DNA of 64,000 nucleotides from Brachypterus glaber (GCA_958510825.1 OY294047.1:41934006-41998005); one strand, 5' to 3'. Positions 44,739 through 57,130 are shown, numbered from the stretch's first letter. Notes: generated by a model not told the origin, from the sequence alone. Numbers and translations are program-made.

Positions 44739-45132
44739 CTCTATCCAGTACCCTGATTTTATATTCAGCCTACATTCAATGTGTTTGATGTAAAACGCTT
44801 TTATTTTAAAACCACATAATGTCGCCATTATCGGTTTCATTAAAACGTTTCCATAACACCATGTGTACAATGTTTAAAGTTTCGGCAATAAATCAAAAGT
44901 TAATTGATACACCCTTGTTGGCAAATTATCATTTAAAACATTGGCGTGCTATTAATGTTAAATTATGTACTCACTCCTGAAAGGGAATTTGTTAATTTGT
45001 TACAGTTTATGGAAAATTTACCCAGTCATTAACTGAGCAAAAATTTGGGGAGCCGGTCTTTCGTTAGCAAAAAATAACTTTTAACGAAACACCGCGACCG
45101 AAACATCGCAAATTTTAATTTCGCAAGAACAA

Positions 45133-45917
45133 AACATTGTGGGGTAGGGGTCATTACCACGCATCAAATACCGCGCGTGGCCTTTACCGCGCCGACAAAT
45201 ACCGCGCATGTTGTGGCCTATACCGCGCTGGCAAATACCGCGCTGTCAAATACCTCTTGGGACCTTTACTTGCGGATTTTCCAGTGTTTCTATTGCTTTT
45301 TTTCAGCATCATTTAATATTTTACGGGACTCAATTTCTGTGGTATCTGCTATGTGTGAATGTTCTATTTCCATTAATACATTATTATTAATTGTATGTAT
45401 TCTAACTGTACATCTTATACTGTCGTATTTGGTACATCTCTTTATTATTTTATCTTTAATATTCCTCTCTTTTCGATACATGTAATTTGTATAAAGCCAA
45501 GTACTTGCCTCGTACTTGCCTCGTTTACTTTTAATCAATTCAATAAACATTATTTGTTCGTTTTTACTATTATACTAAATATAATTTTAAAAATAATATA
45601 GAATATAAAAATATAAAAAATGCCGTAAAAAACATGTAAGTAAATCCAACAGAAAAAACCTTTTCGTCGATAAATAAAAAAAAATTTAATTTTATTGATT
45701 ACTAAAAACAACCAAACCAAAATATATTATTTTTATGCGCGGTAAATGACACGCGCTGTATTGGTCGGTGCGGTAAACAACGTGCGCGGTATTTGTTAGC
45801 GTGGTAAAGGTCACGCGCGGTAAAGGTCACGCGCGCTAAACAACAGCGCGGTAACGGACGCGCGGTATTGGCCGACGCGGTATTTGCTGCGCGGTTAAGG
45901 CCGGCGCCCACATTGTG
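45133..45917. mobile_element. Element with arrays of ACCGCGC iterons at both ends
   Basis: Ends ACATTGTGGG and, on the complement, ACAATGTGGG. The left 120 bp and right 190 bp consist of a degenerate unit of about 16-18 bp around AATACCGCGC (left) or GCGCGGTAAAG (right), at least six and ten copies respectively, inverted between ends. The centre is plain AT-rich DNA. Frames of 60-100 codons over the arrays are by-products. Confidence 0.75.
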
Positions 45918-46127
45918 AATCATTATATCGCATAAATAGTTGGTTCGCAGAATGCCAATTGTCGAGGTCAAAAAAAAAATTGTTTGTTTGTATGTTTTTT
46001 TTTAATGGCTGTAAGAATATTTTTATAAATTCAATCGAATTTAATTCAGTTCGTTGTTTGGTTTTCTTTCAAGAATGTCGGTCACTTATGCTAAAAGTGC
46101 CAAAAACACAAATTTGGTTTGAATTGT

Positions 46128-46222
46128 TAAGCCCATGTTAATGTATAGGAAAATAGCGTTACAGGGGGGGTGGGGGTTCAAAATGATCAAAATTTTCGTT
46201 ACGTAATACTTGAACGTTTCCC
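46128..46222. mobile_element. Poly-G short element, 5'-truncated copy
   Basis: Carries AGCCCATGTTAATG, GGAAAATAGCGTTACAGGGG, AAAATGATCAAAATTTTCG and the right end CGTAATACTTGAACG. The left end is missing. Confidence 0.65.
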
Positions 46223-47379
46223 ATGTTAAAAAAAATAAAAAAGAAAGCATGTCAGTTTTTGAGGAGTCTCGATAGCTTAACTGATTCGAATCCAAACTTG
46301 GACTTTTTTATTTTTTGTTCTGTCGGATGTCCCAAGAATATTTTTTTCCTATTTAAGAACGTCAGTTTTATTTAAAATATAATGTTATATTAATAGGTTA
46401 AAGCCAGATCTGTTTTAAAAGTCGAGTCGAGTATAACTACGAGTAGTTAACTTTATACTGCCCTTTTTGGGCGTAAGTATAAAATTATAACTATAATTTA
46501 AGGGGATTTGCATATTAAATCGATTACTGAAACCTTACGATAAGGCGACATACTGTTGTTTTAACGCGTCCTAGGGAAATTCGACAATGTTCTGGGGAAT
46601 GTCGATAAGGCAATTAAAATTTTGTGAGGTTTAACATTTATCGCCCACGCGTTACTGCTATTGTTTTATTTCTAATACAATTAACAAAGAAGAATAATTT
46701 TTGTTTAAAAAAATGCAAAATGACGAAAAGAAATTTTGAATACCTGATTTCTAGGTTTAATTTATTTTTTTTATTAAATAATTAAAAATTCGTCAAAGCT
46801 CACTATATTATCGCAAATTTGGCAACAGCGCATCAGTTATACACGCAATAATTAGCGCGATTTTTAAATTTACCAGCAAAAGTTATATTTTATAGCTCTC
46901 TTACTGGCGATGTTGCCATATCCTGTATCGTCTATGTAAAAATTTCCAATTAAATAAGATGAAAAAAAGCATGTTCCGGATAATTTAAATAGCTGAGAAT
47001 TTGGATAAGTAAGTATTTCTTTGATATTTATAAGTGTGCAAAATCTTTATATTAAGCAAGCAAAAAAATTATGTGATATAGCAACTTTGGTTTAGGTTAT
47101 GGCGCCAAATATTTTAACATTGGTAATTTAAATATTTAGCAATTAACCAAAAAGTTTTAATATTTTTTTGCACGTTCAGTTAGTTAGTTAGTTTTCAGAC
47201 TTTGTTAAATTTTTATTTAGGAAAAAATACTTAAAAACTGTGTGTGTTTTATAAGTTAGGATTTATATGGTCTAACGATTTAAAAATCTTTGGACAAAGA
47301 AAAATGGCGTTCGAACATATTCTTCAGAAAAATTTAAGGCCAGCTGAACAGTTGCAAGCACATTGTCAAAACATCGGCA
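46223..47379. other. No recognisable gene
   Basis: AT-rich; short CAAATTTGGCAACAGCGC / GGCGATGTTGCC pair around 46811-46918. No supported frame. Confidence 0.35.
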
Positions 47380-48450
<1,071 letters not shown>

Positions 48451-48904
48451 TGTAATTACCGAATTTGTAAAATTATAAAGGGGAAATTTGTTAAATATAC
48501 TGGGCTAGTTTTATTTTCATTCAGAGAAAGTTAATCTGTATTTACAAAGATGACATTTTAGCTTCGTCTGATTAGTCGACCTAATCTTATCTTCCATTCA
48601 AATTAAAGTATTCTGGTAGGTAGTTAAACTGTCAAAAGTTCCTTTTGTTTGTTAATTAGAAATACGGCTTTTAATTTATGTATCGTAACCAGTCACTCAT
48701 TAATGATTTAATCACAAAAAGGCAAACAATTTCTTGCTAATCAAGATACCTAAATAATGGCTTTTAAAGCTCGGTCGCTTATCGGCTACGCGACAGGAAT
48801 TTAATTGTGGGTTTTGCAGCTTTTTTAGTTTCTAAATTACTAAAGTTATTTTTGATCCAAAAAAATTGTATTTTAACGCTGTTCAATTCTACTTAATAGT
48901 ATAT
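48451..48904. other. No recognisable gene
   Basis: No supported feature. Confidence 0.35.
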
Positions 48905-49552
48905 TGTTTTACTAAGAGGAAAAGTGAAGCTTTTTTTACTAGTCTGTAGAATTTACGGACGACGCGAAGCGGAGTCCGGAAACTAGAGACAAGTAAAGAA
49001 AAGCACTTTTCCTCTGAGTGAAACATACTATTTTTTCTTCAAGCATCCTATAAATATTTTTTTAAATATTAATTTTTGCATTTAATTTATTCAGTAATAA
49101 AGTATGTTTTTTTTTTATTAAAATAGGCCAATAAAACCCTTTCGAAATAAACTGAAAAACCTTCCTTAGCTCATTTTAAATTTTTTTCGTTGGCTAAATC
49201 GTACACTTTTTGCGATTTCAATGGTAACTTGTCTAATGTAGCATTTGCAATTTCGGAGAGATTTGTAGGTGTATAAACCATTAATTTTTCTTCAGACATT
49301 TTTAATCAATTTCATACAAGGTTTTTGCACAGAATCTCGAGTCAACCACCTGTTTACATAATAAACAAACAAGTTTGGAGTATGGCTGTCATCAAAGTCA
49401 AAGAGTGCTGCGGGCAGTGGTGGTTTTGCTAACTAACTTTTTTTACGGCGTACAACAATGAACTAATTGTTTTACTGTAAAAAAATAGATCACTTCTAAC
49501 TAGTGTGTTCAGTTATAAAATATGAACATTTTAGTACGCTTGAAGAAAAAGA
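48905..49552 (-). mobile_element. Relic element: P4 palindrome plus Crypton-type fragment
   Basis: 48905-49030 is an imperfect palindrome: TTTTACTAAGAGGAAAAGTG facing CACTTTTCCTCTGAGTG, AGTATATTG facing CATACTA, with centre ACGGACGACGCGAAGCGGAG. The rest (49031-49552) is bounded by TTTTTCTTCAAGC and GCTTGAAGAAAAA and contains, on the minus strand, a broken tyrosine-recombinase N-terminal frame (49087-49299). The two parts may be one element. No recombinase catalytic domain is present. Confidence 0.55.
49087..49299 (-). pseudogene. Crypton-type tyrosine recombinase, N-terminal fragment
   Basis: 71 codons on the minus strand start at an ATG (MSEEKLMVYTPTNL) and include LPLKSQKVYDLANEK, then a TGA, then in the same frame AKEGFSV and ERVLLAYFN. 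The spacing 'LP.KS..VYD.A.EK...W...E......ERVLLAYF' matches, from memory of the family, the SAM-like N-terminal region of insect Crypton recombinases. The TGA sits where that region usually has a tryptophan. Frame lost after ITE. No catalytic R/H/Y residues follow, so this is a dead remnant. Confidence is limited by the short length. Confidence 0.55.
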
Positions 49553-50408
49553 ATATTGATATGTGCTTTGCAAAGGTTGCTAAAAAAGTTTTTAAAAAAA
49601 CAGTGCATTCCAAAAGTCATCCCCTCATAAATTTTGAATGAATTAAGTTATCAACTTAAAATTTGGTTTACTTAAATAAGAAAACATAAACTATCTTTTA
49701 ACACATATTTGATATTTTTAGCTCTTAAAATGTTCGACCATATTTTTTTTATTTTTTTACACATTTTTTCCAAGGTTTTTATTTTTTAATTGTTTTTAAA
49801 AAGCAAAAATAGGTTTTCATTAATATAAAAGTATTTTTTAATTCATTTTTAAAACGGGTATGATTCATAAAAAATACAACTAAAAACAAACAAAAGAAAA
49901 AATTATTAATTTTCCAAATTTATTTCATAAACAAAATTAAACTGGATTTTATTGTGTATATTGTTTAAATTATGATTATTAAATAAAAAAAAACCTTTGG
50001 TAAATTTAGTAGGTATTTTTTTTTTTTTTTTCAAAGAAATTTTAAAATATTTAATGTTATTATACCGGGTGAGTTTCTGTCCTAGGCAACCCCGAAAATA
50101 AGGTTGTTTTCAATTTGATTAAAGTAATTTTTTTATAGATACTCAACAATGGCTACAAAATGACACACAAAATTGTTTTTTTTTGCATTCCGGTTTCGTC
50201 GGAAACTAAGTTATTTTTTTTAATGACCCTTGTATATTTTTGCATTTTTGGATCTAAAAAACTAATTTACACACAAAAAAAAAATATTTAAAAACTTTTA
50301 TTTTTTTTAGTTCTTTTTATTATTTTTTATTAACATACAAGATTTATTTTTATAAATATAATCTAATTTTAAATGAAAATAAAGTTTAGTTCCTTATAGA
50401 CGGCAAAC
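49553..50408. other. Spacer with one mariner-like end
   Basis: CAGTGCATTCCAAAAGTCAT followed by CCCTCATAAATTTTGAATG near 49600-49640 is an end of the CAGTGC family; its partner was not found. The rest is A/T tracts. Confidence 0.45.
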
Positions 50409-50701
50409 TATTAAAATCTATAAAGAAATTGCACTGCTCTACTATAGAATTTTTACAATCAATGAAAAAATCCCTTCCCTGTTAAAAATTTTAAATACTT
50501 ATCAAAAATAAGTATAACTGTATCGAGAACGTACAAATTGGTGGCGTATTTAAAATTTTTAACAGTCTGTGCGAAAGCCACCATACCAATATATGCTCAC
50601 TGATGATCGCAAAATAGCGTGAAATAGCAGCTATATGACATTTTGGTAGGGATTTTCTCATTGATTGTAAAAATTCTGTAGTAGAGTAGTGCAATTTCTT
50701 T
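50409..50701. mobile_element. ~290 bp inverted-repeat element, ~50 bp arms
   Basis: AAGAAATTGCACTGCTCTAC, ATAGAATTTTTACAATCAAT at the left; ATTGATTGTAAAAATTCTGT, GTAGAGTAGTGCAATTTCTT at the right. Inside, a second pair GTTAAAAATTTTAAATAC / GTATTTAAAATTTTTAAC. Non-coding. Confidence 0.75.
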
Positions 50702-51750
50702 ATATAATCTAATTTATTTGCTTAAGGGGGGTTTCTGTTGGAATTTTTTCGGAAAATCAAAATATATTTTTTTCCAATTACAAATAATAAAAAAAATCAG
50801 TTTTAAATCCATAGCGAAGGGAGTTTATTTGTTGTGGGAAAAAGCACAATTTTGCTATCTTTTTTTCCAAATAAAAAATTATAAAATATATTAGATTTTT
50901 TTGAGGAATTACTGTTTAAATTTTCCTACAAATTATCAACTTTTTCGATGTGGTTGGGGCACCCCGGGGGGGCTGTCCGCCCTCAATTCCATGCATGGCA
51001 GCGTCTCTGTTCAGTTTATAAACAAAAAATGTAATAAATCGCATGCAAAAATATTTTATCGGATCGACATAATTTCTTATACAATCTTATTCTATATAGT
51101 ATGTAGTTATAAAATTAATAGTTATTTATTACCTATAACTGCAGTTATTCGATCAAAAATTAACATTTCGGTCGTGAATAAATTTGACTTTTAAATTAAA
51201 TTAATAATACATAAAAGAAAGTCTGTAAAGGGTCTAAAAATAAATAAAATATAGTAAAGCAAAACGGGATAATGTATTTGGTCTGTTACATTTATTATTG
51301 GTTATGTTTTTTAGATTTCGATACCAAACGAAAAATCAATTTCCCATTATTATTATATTCCATATTAATTATTTAAAAATACAAATGCCAAACATAGTTG
51401 AACTATCATAGCTACATATTATATCATCTATTAACATCTATACTTTTTAATTAAGGAAAAAAATATCCCTGTTAAAAAGACCAGTAAAAACAGTAGAAAA
51501 CGAATCGGAATCTACTGGATCCCTACTTTTTAACAGGTGTATTTAAAATAAATAAATAAATAAAAGATCAAATATTGTACATATTATTATCCTTGTGCAT
51601 AATATTGCATCTACTTCACTAGTTATATGTATAAATAACTGTTATCACTCATTCAGCAGCGTTTTATCTAATTCTATCAAATAAAATTATGAATTCTCAA
51701 CAAAATAAAAAGGTGTTGGTAAAAGATTGTACGATACGCGCATTGATTAT
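50702..51750. other. No firm feature
   Basis: GGGGCACCCCGGGGGGGCTG near 50955 is a GC patch in AT-rich DNA. An inverted pair CTGTTAAAAAG / CTTTTTAACAG-type spans about 51470-51540. On the minus strand TTTATTTATTTTTAG at about 51234-51248 is a good acceptor followed by an 11-codon frame and TAA (51201-51233); it could be a last exon of the gene inferred at 52419-57212, but support is thin. Confidence 0.25.
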
Positions 51751-52272
51751 AGTATATTAAAGTACTAGTTTCATAACATACGTTTTTAGCGCACGAGTAC
51801 AAGTTTAGAAAACGAGCCGCTTGCGGCGAGTTTTCTGAAGTACTAGTGCGCTAATAACGTGTTATGAAATGAGTGCTTTATACAATTTTTTCTATTTTGC
51901 TCTAAAATTTAAAAAAACTTAATTTAAATTGATGACCGATTTAGGAATTTTTGTTTTGGATTGGCATTACAGTTTACACCATATTTAAAATTCTAAGAAC
52001 AAATGATATTTTGATATATTTTATAGTCATCTCTTCTCTTTTTTACTGCAATTAACCAAGCCACAATTTTAACGTGGTAAAAATAACCTAAACACAAAAT
52101 TTTGTAGAAAATTCAACATTAAAGCGACATTGACATTTGCACGGAAAACGTCAAGCGATAGGCCAGGTCTGTTGCCAACCCAAAAGAATGAAAAGTACAA
52201 ACATCCTATGGGCCTATAAGAACACGCAAAATGCGTCTGATTATGAGCTTGTAAGAGTCACAAAATAGAAAA
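51751..52272 (+). repeat. Palindrome-core repeat P1, copy d
   Basis: Full-length copy: AGTATATTAAAGTACTAG, TTTAGCGCACGAGTAC, GAGCCGCTTGCGGCGAG, AAGTACTAGTGCGC, then the common body to GAGTCACAAAATAGAAAA. Its palindrome arms are the best preserved of the full-length copies. Confidence 0.75.
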
Positions 52273-52418
52273 AATAATAAATGATGCGTGTAAATTGAGT
52301 AGCGCTTACAAATTAACACACTTAGCCCTGGCGGGTCAAATATGCTTTAAGGTAAATTTTATCTTAGATACTTTTTTAGCTTTCGTTCATATAAATATTA
52401 TAGTGCAAACGAAATTAC

Positions 52419-52602
52419 CATTTTCTTGTATATAAACGATTTAAAGTCAACCACATTGTCGGTCGCTCTAAATAATGACATAACATTATGTTCAACCAGG
52501 GCAAAAATACTATCGACGCCGTTTTTTCCGGCCTGGCATGTAAACGAATGATACGAATCTGTGTGGTAAGTAATAGCTCCTTGCAATGCGAGAAATGTAA
52601 TG
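52419..52602 (-). CDS. Inferred exon of an unrecognised gene
   Basis: A 184-nt minus-strand segment with a strong acceptor just upstream (TTATTTCTCTTATTTACCAG) and a possible donor at its end (AAAATG/GTAATT). Its 61 codons are gene-like, with GCC, GGC, GTC and TCG use unlike the surrounding DNA, and include QGAITYHTDSYHSF, CQAGKNGVDSIF and LVEHNVMSLFRATDN. If the donor is not used, the frame runs six more codons to TAA at 52398. The exon starts with one base completing a codon, which fits the 35-nt exon at 57178-57212 (ending with two bases). The frame is open upstream of the acceptor too and there resembles a signal sequence (YLFLLFTSITFLAL), so a different first exon is possible. I do not recognise the family. 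Confidence 0.45.
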
Positions 52603-52639
52603 CTGGTAAATAAGAGAAATAAATAGTTTTTTTTTCGTT

Positions 52640-54225
52640 TATAGAATGAGAAAAAGTCTATTTTTTACTATTTTTTCAGAAATTTATTATAATAATAAAA
52701 AATACTAAAAAGTGTTGGTTTTTCCCTTTTTTTTCTATTTTTATAGCTTTTAAGCGAAGGGATTAATCCAAAACTGTTTTAGATTAATCCCTACAATGTC
52801 TCTAGAAGTAAGAGACAAAATTTCGGAAAGTGAAAATCCGCTAACGCGGTCTAAACCCGAAAGCGAAATTTGTTTATATCTTAGTGGACGTAAAAACTTA
52901 AAATTAAAAAAAAAATATCCTTATTAGGCCAGGCACTAAAGTCATAAAAGGGGGCTTTCGCTGGAACAGGTACAAGAGAGTTCTAATTTGGGTTATAGAA
53001 TAAGAAAAAGTCATGGATGCTATTTTTTTCAGCGATCTATTATAATAACTAAAAAATACCAAAAAGTGTTGAATAAAATTGGCTTTCCCTTTTTTGTCTG
53101 TTTTTAAACCTATAACTGTTTTAGAATAATCCCTACATTGTCTCTAGAAGTAAGAGACGAAATGTTGGAAAGTGGAAATCCGCTAACGCGGTCTAAACCT
53201 GAAAGTGAAATTTGTTTATATCTTAGTGGACGTAAAAACTTAAAATTAAAAAAAAAACAAAGATCCTTATTAGGGCAGGCACTAAAGTCATAAAAGGGGG
53301 CTTTCGCTGGAAAAGGTACAAGAGAGTTCTAATTTGGGTTATAGAATAAGAAAAAGTCATGGATGCTATTTTTTTCAGCGATCTATTATAATAACTAAAA
53401 AATGCCAAAAAGTGTTGAATAAAATTGGCTTTCCCTTTTTTGTCTGTAAACCTATAACTGTTTTAGAATAATCCCTACATTGTCTCTAGAAGTCAGAGAC
53501 GAAATGTCGGAAAGTGGAAATCCGCTAACGCGGTCTAAACCTGAAAGTGAAATTTGTTTATATCTTAGTGGACGTAAAAACTTAAGATTAAAAAAAAAAC
53601 AAAGATCCTTATTAGGGCAGGCACTAAAGTCATAAAAGGGGGCTTTCGCTGGAAAAGGTACAAGAGAGTTCTAATTTGGGTTATAGAATAAGAAAATGTC
53701 ATGGATGCTATTTTTTTTCAGCGATCTATTATAATAACTAAAAAATACCAAAAAGTGTTGAAAAAAATTGGCTTTCCCTTTTTTGTCTGTTTGTAAACCT
53801 ATACTGTTTTAGAATAATCCCTACATTGTCTCTAGAAGTAAGAGACGAAATGTCGGAAAGTGGAAATCCGCTAACGCGGTCTAAACCTGAAAGTTAAATT
53901 TGTTTATATCTTAGTGGACGTAAAAACTAAAAAAAACCAAAAAGTGTTGAACAAAATTGGCTTTCCCTTTTTTGCCTGTAAAACTACAACTTTTAAGCGA
54001 AAGGATTAATCCAAAACTGTTTTAGATTAATCCCTAACATGTCTTTAGAAGTAAGAAACGAAATGTCGGAAAGTGGAAATCCGTTAACACGGTCTAAACC
54101 CGAAAGCGAAATTTGTTTATATGTTAGTGGACGTAAAAACTTAAAATTAAAAAAAAATCCTTATTAGGCCAGGCACTGAAGTCATAAAAGGGGGCTTTCG
54201 CTGCAAAAGGTACAGAAGAGTTCTA
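52640..54225 (+). repeat. Tandem array, five units of ~342-346 bp
   Basis: Units share CTCTAGAAGTAAGAGACG, GTGGAAATCCGCTAACGCGG, GAAATTTGTTTATATCTTAG, GGGGGCTTTCGCTGGAAAAG and TAATTTGGGTTATAGAATAA. GTTATAGAATAAG starts at 52992, 53338 and 53680, giving periods of 346 and 342. Unit 4 is shortened by an internal deletion (joint near 53935). Units 1 and 5 are the most diverged, as usual at array edges. A 43-codon + frame from an ATG is kept in units 2 and 3 (53162-53293, 53504-53635) and lost in unit 4 by a TAA. Confidence 0.85.
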
Positions 54226-54507
54226 ATTTGGTAGATTTGTACAGGTTGGTTTTCCCATTAATATTCCGAGTTATGGACCTTGAGCGACAACCGCGGTGCG
54301 CCGATTGCGCGAAAAATGGTACCGAAAACCAGTTTTTCGAGAATATCTTCTCTCTAGAGCCACCTAGGTTAAAAATAGCTATAACAAAATTAAAGAGCAT
54401 GACATTCTCTTCAACATTTGTATGAAACGTTTTTCAATCAGATGAATAGCACGAGTTACAGCTGGGTCAAGCTCAGCACATTTATACAATTTGAAAAATA
54501 GCTACAT

Positions 54508-55760
54508 ATAGGGTGATCATGCCAAAATTTAAGACGTGATTCTACATCCAAAAGTTCTCGTTCAAAAATATTAAAAAAAGTTCCTATAAAGGCTGGTCCG
54601 GAAATGAGAAGGGAGCTACGGCCCTTTAAAACTGTATTAAAAACAAGGTTTTGATTAATAACCCTTGAAGCTAGATTAGATTAGATTAATGTTTATTGTT
54701 TTTAAAAAATTTATAATTTTTACAACAATTGTGCATAAAACACAAATATATCATTCATTAATGATAAACGATCTTAGTCTAATTACATTAGCTACATAAG
54801 AATATATTAATTTGATTTTAGCTGAGTTTAAAGTACTGAGAGCATATACTAAGCCATTTAAATATCTCAGGCCACTTATATAAGCATATCTGAGAGGTTC
54901 ATATATGGGACATTTAAAGAATAAGTGCGACAAATTTTCAACTTCATTTTTATTACAGAGGGAACAAATTTCTTCCAAATTTATTAGGTAGCAGGAACCA
55001 CGGTAGACGAGTTTTAATGACTTGATATTACAGGTTCTAATCTGTACAATTATTCTTATGAGCCCGATATGCCCGATATATTGATACAGTGGGCAGAAAG
55101 TACCAGAACTAAGTTTCTCTAAATCTTGATTAGTTAAATAAGTTTTATATTCTTCTAGGAATAGTTGAAAATTTTGTTTGAGGTGTCGATAAGTTAGGTT
55201 TTCTAAAATATTAGGTCGATTTATTTTAACAAAGATATTTCGAATATTTGAATAACCCTTGAAGCTAGAGCGACGAGTTTTTGCACGTATACTAGTATTA
55301 ATAAGGGCAATTAATTTATGTTAATTTCTTTTTTTGAATTTATCCAGAGGCGTGCCTAGGCAGGCAAAATGTGTATTTTTGACCCACTTTTTTATGTGTA
55401 TTTTTTTTAATTTTTTATAAAAAATATAGATTCCTTGAGTAAAAATACATAAAAAAATTCGTATACTGTAACCCTATAGGCGCAACCGTTTTAAAAAAAT
55501 GCAACTAAAAGGAAGTAACATTTTGTGCCACCAAAAAATTTAAAAGGCTATGACTCCTTTAATATTAAATTTAGGTGTTTTGGTGAAGAATACTTTTTTG
55601 CTTAGCATTAAAATATTATTGGTGCTTTTTTTGTTCCCCATTCAATATATCCATCTTTGAAGGCTCATTTTCGGACCAACCTTTATAGGATTTTTTTTAT
55701 ATTTTTTGACGTAGAATCACCTCTTAAATTTTGGGATGCCAGTTACTGATCACCCTGTAT
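54508..55760. mobile_element. GGGTGATCAGTAACT-family element split by a retrotransposon
   Basis: Left end AGGGTGATCATGCCAAAATT, right end CCAGTTACTGATCACCCTG. Its interior (GGTCCGGAAATGAGAAGGG, TTTGTGCCACCAAAAA) matches 35612-36052, interrupted at AATAACCCTTGAAGCTAGA by 575 bp of non-LTR sequence. Confidence 0.75.
54676..55250 (-). pseudogene. 5'-truncated non-LTR retrotransposon, C-terminal end
   Basis: Flanked by a perfect 19 bp target duplication (54657-54675 and 55251-55269, AATAACCCTTGAAGCTAGA), so insertion boundaries are exact. The minus strand is open for about 168 codons to a stop at 54751. It begins YSNIRNIFVKINRPNI, passes RIIVQIRTCNIKSLKLVYRG, and ends in a zinc-binding knuckle, CSLCNKNEVENLSHLFFKCP, followed by a Tyr/Arg motif. 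This is the region downstream of the reverse transcriptase in Jockey/CR1-type elements. The 3' end is ATTAATCTAATCTAATCT, a simple-repeat tail rather than poly-A. Reverse transcriptase and endonuclease are absent: a dead-on-arrival copy. Confidence 0.85.
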
Positions 55761-56080
55761 TTTCTCGAAATTTCAGTAAATATTTTGTAGAAATTTTCTG
55801 AGCTTGAGTCCGCTGTAACTCGTGAACTAATCATCTGATTGAAAATATTTTTTACAAAAGTTGCAAGAAATTTTATGCTCTATAATTTTTTTAATTACTA
55901 TTTTTAACCTAGGTGGGGCTGGAGAGAAGGTATTCTCGAAAAACTGGTTTTTGGTACCATTTTTCCAATATGGCGGCGCGAGTAGTGGTTGCTCAAGGCC
56001 GAACAATCGGAATATGTGAGTTTGGACACCAAACTGCACAAATCTAAAAAATTAGAACTCTCATATAGCTTTTGCAAGTC

Positions 56081-57130
56081 AGAACCTACCCACTACCTGG
56101 GCAATATTGTTTTTGAAAACAATTTCCCCAAAAGAAAATAAGTTAAATTTAAAAAAAAATCAAAAAAACTGTCTTTTTAAAAAAAAAAAATATAGCAATA
56201 TATTATTAAAAATATTTAAATAAAATGATTTCCCTTATTTATTTAATATTTAATAAACAAACTTCTTACAAAAGATATCAATTTAAAAATTTATATTGAA
56301 GTAAAAACCTTGGTTATATTTTTCATAACAATAATGATTGAATGACAGTCCAATTAGGAGTTTTAATGGGTATTTTTAAGCAAACATTAATTAGTTTCGT
56401 TAATAATAATGAGAGAGCAGTTTTAAATTTCGTTTATTTAATATAGCACATAATTATTAAAAAAAAGTAAAAAAAGGGAAAAAAGAATTTAAAAAAATAA
56501 GAAACAAGTTAAAAGAAAATCATTAAAAATGAAAAATCAGACTAAGTGAAAGAGCAATTCGGTAAGAAAAAATTTCTACAAAAAAAAAAGTATCAGAATA
56601 GTAAGTACCTATGAGAAAATGGTATGGTTTTTTATATTGATTAGAGGCCATTATAAACCTGTTTAAAACTAGAAAAGACAAGATTTTATAAAAAAACAAT
56701 CTTATAATAAACGTGTGTGTAAGGCTTTTTTAATGATTAGCTTTTTTTGCCCCACCCAAATATTTACTGTTAACTATTCTTGATTCAAAAAGGCTTATAA
56801 ACCTATTTAAGACTAACAAAGAGAAGATTTTATGCAAAAACAACTTTATAAGAAATGTGTGGGTTTGGCCCTTTTGATCATTAAGGCCCTTATTTCAAGG
56901 TTTATTTGTTGAAATCTACATAAAACGATGTAAACAATCAAACACTATTAAAATATAATTAATATTAAGTATGTCACTGGAACAAAAATTAATCACATTT
57001 TTGCTTCTCCTGTAAAATAATAATTTTGTGGGTTAGGCCCTTATGTTAGTTGCACTCTTCATTTGGTTTTTCCTGGAATTTCAAATAGTCAGTGCCACCA
57101 AACCAACCCAAAAGGAAGTAACGGAATTAA
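56081..57130. other. No gene; one degenerate direct repeat
   Basis: About 56650-56745 and 56795-56885 are diverged direct repeats (AAACCTGTTTAAAACTAG / AAACCTATTTAAGACTAAC, AAGATTTTATAAAAAAACAA / AAGATTTTATGCAAAAACAA). If the 57212-52419 gene model is right, this lies in its first intron. Confidence 0.45.

Larger units (their letters stand above)
54200..56080. mobile_element. Outer fold-back of a three-layer nest
   Basis: The left arm (about 54200-54475) carries GAGTTCTAATTTGG, TAGATTTGTAC, CCGAGTTATGG, GTACCGAAAACCAG, CGAGAATATC, CACCTAGGTTAAAAATAG. The right arm (about 55790-56080) is its complement, e.g. CTATTTTTAACCTAGGTGG and GATATTCTCG-type motifs. The left end shares sequence with the preceding tandem array, which may have grown from this element. 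A GGGTGATCAGTAACT-family element lies in the loop. Confidence 0.7.

Noticed and set aside
45177..45485. 102-codon + frame rich in ANTA/NTAL motifs
   Set aside because: Its first third is the ACCGCGC iteron array and the rest hydrophobic AT-rich translation; several overlapping frames are equally open.
45702..45971. 89-codon minus frame with repeated ANTA/ARPL motifs
   Set aside because: It is the right-hand iteron array read on the other strand.
50901..51194. 97-codon + frame beginning at TTG with GGLSALNSMHGSV
   Set aside because: No ATG, the second half is low-complexity AT translation, and no family is recognised.
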